Shown here piece by piece: positions 55,366-64,000 of a stretch of DNA of 64,000 nt (its first letter is position 1; every line of letters starts with the position of its first letter). The notes beneath the pieces were generated by a model, which saw nothing but the letters and a program-made list of their open reading frames with translations, had not been told where the DNA came from and did no database searches. Position numbers and translations under genes: made by a program. Location of the stretch: positions 124,001 through 188,000 of the forward strand of contig JACGCK010000066.1 of the NCBI GenBank assembly GCA_014925825.1. The letters run 5' to 3'. The stretch is from Pholiota molesta. Taxonomy: Eukaryota; Basidiomycota; Agaricomycetes; Agaricales; Strophariaceae.

Positions 55366-57041
55366 ATGTCGTTGTTCGCCAATTTCCTGAACACAGCCTA
55401 CGACTATCTCTCCCCACCAGCCTCCCCCTCAGAACACCCCAGGCCATCCCCGTCTCACGCGAACCATCCGCGTCTGTATCGCCGTTGAAGGAACGGTTGG
55501 ATGCCGCTTGCCAATCCCCCACCAGCACCCTCGCTCATCTCTCGCCCAACTCCATGCGTCGCGAACTCGATGTCACCAAGCACGATCTCGCGCGCGCCCA
55601 CGTCGACTCCACCCAGCTGAAGGAGCGCTGCAAGATGCTCGAGAAGACCCTCAAGGAGACCCGCGAGCTCCTACGCACGCGCGAGGCCGAGCTCGAGAAG
55701 CTGCGCCGCGAGCGCGACAGAGAACGGGCCATGGCCGAGCGCAGGCGCAGCGACGTCGGGCCCCAGTACCAATCGCAGCAGCATCTAGGGACGGGCGGCC
55801 CCCGTAATGCCGGCGGCTCGCTCGACACGCGCATGTCGTCTGCGGACCTCGCGAGGCAGATGCATGGGCATGGCAACAACCACGATGACCGTGCATGGCG
55901 CACCCCCTCGCCCTCCCGCAACTCCTCCGCCTCGGCATCGACGTCGGCATCCATGAGCGCCAGCAGCGCCGGCACAGGCCTGAGTGCCAGCCAAGAGGAG
56001 GATCGGGCACGTTTCCGCAGCGCCGAGACGTATATGACTCGCATCGATAGTTGGTCGGGCGCGCAGGTCCTGCAGGCGGTCCATGATATCAACTCGGAGA
56101 TCCTCCAGTTCTCAGCTTCGGCAACCGAGATGTGCAATTTCTTACCTGCACCAGCCTCGCCCTCGAATCCACGGCTGGCGTCCGTCCTCCAGGATACGAC
56201 GGCTCGCATCGGCCCAAACATGACTCGCATTCTCGCGAGCCGCGATCACTCACAAGAACCGCTCCTTGTACAGCTGGCGCTGCAAGGCTGCGTCTCGCTC
56301 TGCATCGCCCGCGCGCTGAACTCCTTCTGCATCGGCTTCCCCTCGAAGTCCGACGCCGTGCTCGCGCAGATCTACAACAGCATGCGCGTCACGGAGCCGC
56401 AGCCCACCTCCGCGAAGTGGCGCGCGCTGACGCACCAGCACATCCACACCATATACCCGACGCTGACGGAGTACAGCGTCAACGAGCTCGCGGACACGAT
56501 CCTGCGGTGGTGCACCGACATCTTCCTGCTCGCGAACTGCCAGTCGTTCGCGCCCCCGCCGCCCGCCGTGCAGAGCCCCGCCTCCTCGCCCACGCTGTCG
56601 ATCTCGCCCCCGAGCGCCGCGCCGCCGCCGAGCCCCGGCGCGCAGCTGCGCGGCCTGTACCTGGACCAGATCAAGCGCATCTCGCACGCGGTGATGCGCC
56701 TGGCGAGCGTCACGCGCGAGGAAATCATGTCGACGTCGTTCGAGGTGACCATCGCGGACCCGTCGGGGAGCTTCGTCGCGGGCGAGATGGTGGATGCGTT
56801 CGGCGACTACGGCGAGAGCCACGGCATGGTCCTCGCCACCATGGAGCTGGGGCTCCGGTGCAGCACGCGGGTCAGCGTGCTGGCGGAAGACGTCGCCCCC
56901 AATGGGAATGGACAGCCGGATGAGAAGATGAATGGTGCTCGAGGGGGCGCGAGGGCGGGAGGAGAGGGCATGCTGGAATCGCGGTTACTGCTCCAACCCA
57001 AGGTCGTGCTGGAGTCGGTCTTGGAGGTCCTTGATCGGTAG
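55366..57041 (+). CDS. coiled-coil protein of unknown function
   Basis: Not recognised. The ATG at 55366 gives MSLFANFLNTAYDYLSPPAS, but this frame meets a stop soon after; the main frame (no ATG of its own upstream) continues from about 55440. One additional C in the C run at 55437-55440 would join them as SEHPQAIPVSREPSASVSP. The main frame is about 540 residues. Residues 70-130 are a charged coiled coil (CKMLEKTLKETRELLRTREA, then ELEKLRRERDRERAMAERRR), followed by a Ser-rich linker. A large ordered helical region runs from TYMTRIDSWSGAQVLQAVHD through LQGCVSLCIARALNSFCIGF and ADTILRWCTDIFLLANCQSF to SHAVMRLASVTREEIMSTSF, broken by a Pro/Ser insert. The coding part has strong GC bias at third positions and no introns. 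Role unknown. Confidence 0.68.
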
Positions 57042-57632
57042 ATGGGCAGGCGCTTTCGTCTCCTCCGCGACGCCCGCCTGCCCCTTTTCTTGCCCCTTTT
57101 TGGTTCTGCTCAGGTGTCATCCTTTGAGCTCACGTCTTGTAGTAAAGATTACCTCTCCTTTACTCTCGTCCACCTCCAACGACCTCGTTGATTGATACCC
57201 CCAAGACACAGCCGCACCTTGCTCTCGACCACATTCTTCGTGCTTCCTTTCGGCTTCTTGCTTCCGACTCGCTATCGAAACCGTTCCAAAATGGGCATCC
57301 CAAAACCATTCATCCATTATCTCGCTATCTCATCGAGTATAATTTGCTACTCAGCCTCTGGATGGAGATCTCAGAGCGCTCAGATGCCAACACATCTGCG
57401 TATGCACCGTATTATGAAACCACCTCGCTTGAGATGCTCTATGTACCCTTAGTATGTACTCATGAATATTCACGATCTGTAAGCACCTATATGTATGTGT
57501 AACTATTTATTAGGACTTGTCAAAGTTTACTGAAGAATTTTGTCTGTTCAAGCTTGACGTGTGTTTCTTGCACTGTACTTACCGCGATAAATTTACTTAA
57601 TTCGTAGGGTCCGCTGATACTCTTTGAATGAA
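57042..57632. other. intergenic, no gene seen
   Basis: About 590 nt between the coiled-coil gene and the truncated eIF5 copy, containing both 3' flanks. Confidence 0.5.
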
Positions 57633-58195
57633 CTACATAACTGCGAGGGATGATCGCCAAGGATCGACACCGTCAATATGGTCAGAGCTGGCGGCATCAC
57701 CAGTATCCTTGTTCTTTCCCTTCTTGATCTTAGTGAGCGGGTTCTTCACAATGAACCCAGTCAGCTTGTGCTGCATGCCGACGCCCGTTCGCGCGCCGCA
57801 GGCCTTGCAGCCACGAACAATGCTGCTCTCGGCCCTTCCGGCCTTGGGGATAAGGAGCCCAGTTTCCGGATTTTTGCACAATGCGCACAGCACGAACGTC
57901 TCGATGAAGACGTCGAGCAGGCCACGCAGACGAAGAGCATCGTGTGCGCCGCTGACGATGTATCCGTCGTTCTTCTTGTCGAACGTGGCCTGGGCGCCGA
58001 GCTCGCAGCTGAAGAATTTGGGGATGTAGGTTGGGGGACGGTTGAGTTGAAGATGGTGGTCCTGATGCCGTTTTCCTTGCCTTCGGGTTCAGTAGTCAGA
58101 ATGGGCATGCTGTAGGGCGGTGTCGGTTAGCGGATGCAGAGGATACTAGTGGGGAGGAATACATGCCGAACGTTCACGGTCCCTGAAGCCACATA
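57633..58195 (-). pseudogene. truncated eIF5 N-terminal duplicate
   Basis: Partial inverted copy of the intact eIF5 gene at 61880. It reads MPILTTEPEGKENGIRTTIF, then loses about 25 nt (the MSDVARAL codons of the intact gene), which changes frame, and goes on as RPPTYIPKFFSCELGAQATF, YIVSGAHDALRLRGLLDVF, the zinc-ribbon cysteines CALCKNPETG and CKACGARTGVGMQHK, and TKIKKGKNKDTGDAAS. It stops at 57633, so the linker and the W2 domain are absent. Exon 1 survives only as a scrap at about 58165-58195 (GGCTTCAGG...), with the splice donor lost, but the intron sequence is still recognisable, so it arose by segmental duplication, not retroposition. No initiating exon with the GAP arginine remains. 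Confidence 0.8.
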
Positions 58196-59102
58196 TGCTG
58201 GACAACTGGAATATATTGGAGATATCCGGGCGAATAGCTTTCCTCCTTTGGTATAGCGATTGGAAATCGAAGCATGAATTCTTTGCATGGACAGAAGAAC
58301 GGTGGCACGACAGAGAGAAGATTTTGGGGATGCGATGATGAATGTAAAATAAGGTGGTAGCGATTCAATAGCAGGCCTGAAATTTAGCTTGGCCTAAACT
58401 TATACTTGAAACTGGTGCAGAGCATGAGCCATGGGGCATTTCCCGCACGGTAATCGGTGACTCGGCTTGTGCCACAGTTACAGATAGCTGTACTATGTCG
58501 ATTCGTGACGTAGCCCGTTTGCAGTGCTAATGAACGTCCAATGCCAGTGAACATGATCATGGTACACTGGTGTATATAAATTTTACGACAGCTATTTGCA
58601 AAATACTAGGCCGTGCACTTGTTTATATAGAAGCTCAAATATTGTAGCTATTGTACATTACACTTATACCCACATAATCCCCTTTGAATACGTTGATGTG
58701 TGTTCATTTTGCGTTGACGGTGGAATTTGGGTGGAATAGGGAAGCGCCTAATCTATATTTAGTGACATCAGGTGACCGTCGCGTAGTAGGGTGCCACAAT
58801 CTAATCGCAATCTTCAACGGCCGCCGTTCCCTTGAGCCAGCAACCTGCAGAGGACGCGTTAGCCGATTCCAGCGCTGTATCTTATTTAGTGCGCTTCTTA
58901 TTTACGACATTCATCCGAAAATCAACGCTGCCTTCGAGTATACTATACGCCCTCTTCCACAACATTTTGAAAGTTTTACTTTGACGCAAATTTGAATTTT
59001 CGTGCTATAATTGAGTCACCAACCATCCTACCTGAACTTCTAAATTTATGGCTTGAATTCACAAATAACGACCGTGACTTCTAATTTTAGGAGAGCACAT
59101 AA
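58196..59102. other. intergenic, no gene seen
   Basis: About 900 nt between the eIF5 fragment and the F-box relic; no supported gene or strong motif. Confidence 0.5.
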
Positions 59103-59434
59103 GACCCACTACCTGCAAGCCAATGAGCCACATAGAAATACTGGCATCCTTCGTTAATGGTTGAAGCCCACATCTCGAGGGATCGCGAGTACGGTTGCGG
59201 GCGACAGATTTGGATCTGTTGCTTTTCTTTTTACGTCGAACCACATTTCTTAAAATTTGAAGCTGCATTTTTTCGGGCGCCGGGGTGCGGATGCTCTTTG
59301 ATGGAAATACACTTTGCAAAGTGTATTTCTTGACACCAACGGTCGGATTGGCAGGCCTTCGCGGAGGTTGACATGGAGGCTATGGTGACTATTGAGTGGG
59401 TTTCAGCACCTTCGCTGGAAAGGTTTATGAAGGA
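59103..59434 (+). pseudogene. F-box/LRR relic (copy C)
   Basis: Two short blocks align with the intact gene downstream. 59103-59303 matches about 60375-60555 (the FVNGLSPHLEGLRIWSW region, with stops and indels), and 59325-59434 matches about 61145-61245 (the C-terminal SIPSLE region). Roughly 590 nt of the gene plus one intron are missing between them, and a 26-bp perfect palindrome sits exactly at the junction. Confidence 0.75.
59304..59329. repeat. 26-bp perfect palindrome
   Basis: The left half is GAAATACACTTTG and the right half is its exact reverse complement with no spacer. It marks the internal deletion junction of the F-box relic. Confidence 0.95.
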
Positions 59435-59672
59435 AAAAATACTTGAATCTAACTTGCATCCAACTTGCATCCAACTTGCATCTAACATATTGCTCCTGCT
59501 CTGGCGGTACTATTTTTAGGATCCACTTCCCCGTGAAGTATGTTGCGGCACCAAGATGCCGCCTTCTCGACACAATAAATACACAACCGAGTCAGTTGTA
59601 GGGTTCAAACCTACCCAATACCTACCTCTTTCCTATCTACTGCTCCACGCTCGCCTTCAGTCGGAATTGAGA
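59435..59672. other. short intergenic region with 11-bp tandem repeat
   Basis: AACTTGCATCC is repeated three times in tandem at 59451-59483. The rest is the promoter and leader of the F-box gene. Confidence 0.6.
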
Positions 59673-61262
59673 ATGGTTGACATTCCTACTGAAATCTGGT
59701 TCCACATCGCATCGTATCTCCCTAATCAAGAATTGCGCAAGTTATACAGTGTCAACAGGGTATTTTTCGAGGCATCGATGAATGCGCGCTGGAAGGAAGT
59801 CATTCTCAAGACCCGTAATGTCAGTGATAGGACGCGGATTTTTGAAAGATTGTCGTAAGCTCCATTCTGATTCGTTTGGCTTGATCACTCGATCAACGTT
59901 ATCAACCCTCAAGCTGACGGAGTGATATACACAAGCGATCCCTTCATTGCGAGTAGAGTGAGGTCATTCGCCCTCCAGTACAGTCGAGGGCCCGGGGAGA
60001 GCTCCCTTCGTCACGCAGACCCGCTCGCTTTCCGTAACGGTATAATGGACAGTCTCAGGCTCCTGAAATCTGCTATGCACTCGCCCCGCAATCTCGTGCC
60101 TGACTTTATCCGCAAGGTCATGACCATCACCCCGCACCTCGTCAACCTTTCGCATCTGGACATCAACTCCTCAGAACTCCCCCCGAAATACGATCTACGC
60201 CCGCTTTGCAACGCCTTTTGGACGGCATTTGGCACGCACCTGAGATGCCTGACGCTGGGAGGGAATGTCGAGAGCTTTCGTGCCATAATGGAAACGGCCC
60301 CTATCCTTCCTGCACTTTCTGAATTGCGGCTCGAGTTCACGGACAACATTTTCCGGCTTCGGGAGGTGGACAGTCCACTGCCAGCAGGTGACGGCATTAT
60401 CATGGAAATGCTGGCGTCCTTCGTCAATGGGTTAAGCCCGCATCTTGAGGGACTGCGAATATGGTCCTGGGCCACGGAATTGGAGATGTCGTCTTTCTTT
60501 TCAGGCCTCACGATATTCCCCAAGCTGCAGTACTTCGGGTTGCGGATGTTTTTTGACAATACCGCCCGCGACGCGTCTGGACTACGGAATATACTCTGGA
60601 ATCATTCTGAGACCTTGAACGCAATCGACCTTCGTCTCAACTCTTCTAGGCTTCAGCTGAATACCGAACAAGAGGAACCTTTAGCGCGTTTTCTCGTGCA
60701 ATGCCTCGCTGATCAGAGGTGCTTCTCGCAGGCGCGTTCCTTGGATATTTATCCGACAATCAGTTCACGGGGGACGGAGATCGTCCTCACCGCCCTCAAA
60801 CGGATTTCGAACACGCTCACCAGGCTTACGATTCGCGATCGATACCTCGGTGATGAGGAGGCCTTGTCGATTATCGATGCGGCTTCTGAATGCTTGCATT
60901 TGAAGTATCTTCGTTTGAACGTTTTCAAATTCAGTATTGGAATTATGGATCGCCTGGCAGCCAGACTCCCCAATCTCGAGACGTTGTGGATTTCGGTTGG
61001 GATCCTTGTCCCACAGAATGATGTTACAACATTAGGGGTGCGTGCGTCTGGCTGACATTGGTCTTGGAACACAAGTTGACTCGTTTTCGTATACTAGCAC
61101 GAATTCACAGAGGCACTCAAGACGCGCTCCTACGAGAAGTGGAGATTGAAGGATTTGTCGATTTGGCAGGGCGGCGCGGAAGTTGATATGGATGCGATGC
61201 GCTTGCTGGGCGCCAGCATCCCTTCGCTGGAAAGTTTTTTTGAAGGACAAACGTACCTCTAA
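59673..61262 (+). CDS. F-box/LRR-like protein (copy B, intact)
   Basis: Putative substrate receptor of an SCF ubiquitin ligase. The start ATG at 59673 gives MVDIPTEIWFHIASYLPNQE, the F-box, matching the start of copy A; the in-frame start further upstream has no paralogue support. Exons 59673-59854, 59936-61037 and 61098-61262 join in frame into about 482 residues. After the F-box, RVFFEASMNARWKEVILKTR leads to leucine-rich, irregular repeats: HLVNLSHLDINSSELPPKYD, FVNGLSPHLEGLRIWSWATE, MSSFFSGLTIFPKLQYFGLR, LARFLVQCLADQRCFSQARS, CLHLKYLRLNVFKFS and RLPNLETLWISVGI. The last exon adds YEKWRLKDLSIWQGGAEVDM and SIPSLESFFEGQTYL. This is a typical expanding mushroom family; targets unknown. Confidence 0.82.
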
Positions 61263-61879
61263 CATTTCTTGCCGGAGTGATTTCTTCCTTTCTCCGAGGG
61301 TTAGCCATGTGTTTGATTATCAAGATTGACAGTTAGATGTGTTCGAAGCATGTCAGGACAGTGTTAGGACTATTAGGACTAGATTTGGAGTAAATGTATG
61401 GCTTTATACCCCCGGGCCCCCAATCCATGAATAAGGATCGATTGACTCCGTTCACAGTATTACATGTAGATGTTGTGCGCAAAGAATGTTCTACAAGCAA
61501 GCGGTGTGTGAAGGTGTGGCACAAGTCGAGTCATCATTCGGGGAATGCCGAGCAGCCAGTGCTCGGCATAAGTTTTGGTGCCCGCGCAAACGTGTGCAGA
61601 AATACGGCTTGTAGCTGAACCACCACCATCTCATCCCTTCCCTCTGCGTCCTCCACGATTTGTCGTCAGATCTCCAACATTCTGTCTCTGCACTCCCCCC
61701 ATCCCACCCACATCCTCTTCTGTCCAGGCAGAGGATTCATGCTTCGACCTCCAATTGCTATACCAAAGGATAAAAGATATTTGCCCAGATCTCGTCTTGT
61801 GAGTATCCAGCCTCTCTTCTCGTTTCCCAGTATCTCATACCCTTAGATACAGCGCTAAAATACCATTCAACTGCCCAGC
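61263..61879. other. intergenic, eIF5 promoter region
   Basis: About 617 nt. The right half is C-rich (61620-61730), as in housekeeping gene leaders. A GT...AG pair between 61800 and 61870 could be a leader intron. No gene. Confidence 0.5.
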
Positions 61880-63237
61880 ATGGCTTCAGGAATCGTTAAC
61901 ATTCGCCGCGATGTGGATGACAAATTCTACCGCTACCGGTATGTTTTCCTCCTCTCCGATGTCCTCTGGATCCGCTGACTCACACCGCCCTACAGCATGC
62001 CCGTTTTGACCACCAAAATCGAGGGAAAGGGAAATGGCATCAAAACTGTCATCCCTAACATGTCCGACGTCGCCCGCGCTCTCAGCCGTCCTCCCACCTA
62101 CACCACCAAATTCTTCGGCTGCGAGCTTGGTGCCCAAACCACTTTCGACGAGAAGAACGACAGGTATATCGTCAACGGCGCACACGATGCCAACCGTCTT
62201 CGCGAACTGCTCGACGTTTTCATCGACAAGTTTGTCCTCTGCAAATCCTGCAAAAACCCCGAGACCGAGCTCGTCATTCTCAAATCCGGCAGGACCGAAG
62301 ACATCATTCGTGACTGCAAGGCCTGCGGCGAGCGCACTGGCGTCGACATGCGTCACAAGCTGACCACGTTCATCGTCAAGAACCCTCCCGTTAAAATCAA
62401 GAAGGGGAAGAACAAGAACACTGGCGGTGACGCAGCCGGCGGCGTTGGTGGCGCGGGCAACCCTGACCCTGTCGACGGCGCTGAGTCTCCTCAAAATGAT
62501 GGGAACGAGAGCGACGACTATCTCACCAAGAAAATCAAGGCCGAGGCTGCGGAACTGAACACCGAGACAACTCTGGCCAAGGAGGACTGGTCCGCGGACA
62601 CCTCCCCCGAAGCCGTCAAGCAGCGCGTGAAGGCCCTCGAGGGCAACTTGGCCGCCACCGTCCTCGGGGATGACGAAGGCGGCAGCGACGACGACGCGAA
62701 CAGCCCCTACTCCGTCTTCGGCCGCTGGATCGAGGAGAACCCCGACGACGACACCAAGGCGCGCTCGCTCGCCATCTACAAGAAGGCGGAGGAGCTGGGC
62801 ATCGAGAAGAAGCACAAGACCGTGACCATCCTCGTGCAGGCGCTGTTCACCGAGCACATCGTCGCCGAGGTCAACAGCTACGCGGCGCTGCTCACCAAGC
62901 TCGTCACCTCTGAAAAGCACCAGAAGGCGCTGCTCGGCGGCGTCGAGCGCTTCATCGGCTTCACGCATCCGGACCTCATCCCTGTGGTCCCCAAGATCCT
63001 GATGGCGTTTTATCAAATCGATCTCATCGATGAGGAGGTGGTGACCCAATGGGGCACACATGTCAGCAAGAAGTACGTTGACAAGGACACCAGCAAGAAA
63101 GTCAGGAAGGCCAGCGAGCCGTTTTTGAAGGTACGTTTGACACGTTTCTGATGATCGTGATCGTTGACTCACTCGTTTGTTTCTATGTTTAGTGGCTTCA
63201 AGAAGCTGATGATGATGACGACGACGATGACGAGTAA
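61880..63237 (+). CDS. TIF5: eukaryotic translation initiation factor 5
   Basis: eIF5 is the GTPase-activating protein for eIF2 in the scanning 43S complex. Exons 61880-61938, 61996-63130 and 63193-63237 join in frame into about 412 residues. The N-terminal domain begins MASGIVNIRRDVDDKFYRYR; Arg18 in FYRYR corresponds to the catalytic arginine finger (Arg15 in yeast). The zinc ribbon CKSCKNPETELVIL and CKACGERTGVDMRHK follows, then a Lys-rich VKIKKGKNKN segment and a low-complexity Gly/Asp/Glu linker. The C-terminal W2 domain contains SVFGRWIEENPDDDTKARSL, KKHKTVTILVQALFTEHIVA and HPDLIPVVPKILMAFYQIDL, ending WLQEADDDDDDDDE with the aromatic/acidic box. Everything is intact; a truncated copy lies at 57633. 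Confidence 0.96.
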
Positions 63238-63817
63238 AGCGTCGGTGATCCGTGGGCGAAACATGGACATTGCACTCTTGTGTCTGCGGATTGACGGATT
63301 CGAGCTCATCTACCCTTGATGTATCATTTAGGATGGGCGGTAGAGGCGTATCAGTAACATTTCGATCATCTTTCTTCATATAGTTTCTTCTTTCACCGCG
63401 TATGCGATATATTTTTGTACTTTTCCCGAACAGTGATTACCTCCGTCCAGTGTATGTCTCCGTATGCTTGCTTTTGAATATACTACTGCTATAAGTTTCT
63501 ATGTTGTCAGTACTTATAGGGCTGTCATTGGATGATTCTGTCTTCAAGATGTTGGTTGGTTACGTTCTGACAGGCTTGGAGTTAAGAATACTTCTCCGTG
63601 AGTTTGCTACACCATTCAGATCCATAAATATTCAGCAGAATCAGTTCAGTGGAATCAGAGTAGTTGACTAGTGTTCATTCATGTCAGCCACATCCATGCT
63701 CATAACTACGTGTAACGACAGAAATGTATAAACCCAAAATAAACGTTGGGTATATGTATGTAGAGTTGTAACATAATACTCGGGCAGTCCATGTAAGGCC
63801 ATCGTTCAAAAAATCGC
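63238..63817. other. intergenic, convergent 3' flanks
   Basis: About 580 nt between the ends of eIF5 and the last gene. No gene. Confidence 0.55.
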
Positions 63818-64000
63818 TTAGAGGAGTGCAAGTCCGGACAGGCCGAGAGCGAAGACCACTCCGACGATGCTGACGGACGAGTGAGCGACAGCAGCGCTCT
63901 TCCCCGCCGATGGACTGCTGGCGGCGGCGGTGTTCGCCGTGCCCGACGCAGCGGTCGTTCCGCTTCCGCTGCTCCCACTGCCGGTGGTGCCACTGGTCGG
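63818..64000 (-). CDS. C-terminus of a probable GPI-anchored secreted protein (partial)
   Basis: Only the last 60 residues are inside the window. They form a Ser/Thr/Gly/Ala-rich stalk (TSGTTGSGSSGSGTTAASG, then ANTAAASSPSAGKSAAVAHS) followed by a hydrophobic tail (VSIVGVVFALGLSGLALL) that ends exactly at the stop at 63818-63820. This is the standard layout of a GPI-attachment signal after a glycosylated stalk, as in many fungal cell-surface proteins. The functional domain lies beyond 64000 and cannot be named. Confidence 0.7.
   Translation of the reverse strand, partial: PTSGTTGSGSSGSGTTAASGTANTAAASSPSAGKSAAVAHSSVSIVGVVFALGLSGLALL

Noticed and set aside
56132..56923. Arg/Ala-rich forward and reverse frames inside the coiled-coil gene
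   Set aside because: Frameshifted and antisense readings of a GC-rich exon; Arg/His/Pro-rich composition is typical of shadows.
61886..63379. Reverse open frame of 497 codons across eIF5
   Set aside because: Antisense shadow produced by the GC-biased third positions of the firm eIF5 gene.
1..64000. Transposon, viral or CRISPR content
   Set aside because: No reverse transcriptase, integrase, transposase or capsid-like frames, no long terminal repeats and no regular spacer-repeat arrays were seen. The inverted repeat at 30995-36670 carries ordinary genes and no element-like ends.

Overview
The window is nuclear DNA from a filamentous basidiomycete, most likely an Agaricomycete. Genes are split by many short GT-AG introns of about 45-70 nt, including one 14-nt micro-exon. 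The families are typical mushroom ones: Con-6 proteins, DUF1479 proteins, an HSPA12-like Hsp70, F-box/LRR proteins and small C2H2 zinc-finger proteins. I see no bacterial, viral or transposon genes, no CRISPR array and no convincing tRNA.

Layout, left to right. 1-1780: 5' part of a 14-TM-type MFS exporter. 3898-4820: two-finger C2H2 gene. 5000-8667: two unknown Ser/Pro-rich genes. 9597-11866: AT-hook protein with a Cys-rich tail. 12916-13608: C2H2 paralogue broken by a 22-bp tandem duplication. 14021-14615: SDHAF3, an SDH assembly factor. 15154-15927: cyanase. 16092-17834 and 18252-19964: tandem DUF1479 genes. 20792-23563: divergent beta-tubulin. 24462-26744: homogentisate 1,2-dioxygenase. 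27396-29863: transketolase-family enzyme. 30995-36670: large inverted repeat, each arm carrying a Con-6 gene (one intact, one broken), enclosing a C2H2 gene at 32997-34259. 37184-38245: eIF3j. 39057-40435: secreted acid phosphatase. 41537-42914: secreted class 3 lipase. 43507-49137: Hsp70-like domain apparently continuous with a tail of about 960 residues rich in WG dipeptides. 49474-51097: F-box/LRR gene with frameshifts. 51459-52181: decayed small gene. 52300-52480: C2H2 relic. 53340-54299: C2H2 gene. 55366-57041: coiled-coil protein. 57633-58195: truncated eIF5 copy. 59103-59434: F-box relic. 59673-61262: intact F-box/LRR gene. 61880-63237: eIF5. 63818-64000: C-terminus of a probable GPI-anchored protein.

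The genes do not form one pathway. Core housekeeping genes (eIF3j, eIF5, SDHAF3, HGD, tubulin) alternate with lineage-specific duplicating families. The main theme is local gene birth and death: five C2H2 copies (one relic, one broken), two F-box/LRR copies plus a relic, two DUF1479 copies, two Con-6 copies in inverted orientation, and two eIF5 copies (one truncated).

From about 44.8 to 55.4 kb, several otherwise good reading frames are interrupted by what look like single missing bases. Some of these may be consensus errors rather than real mutations, so pseudogene calls there are cautious. The best candidates for something new are the Hsp70-WG-tail fusion, the C2H2 family with its shared promoter spacing, and the Con-6 inverted repeat around a zinc-finger gene.
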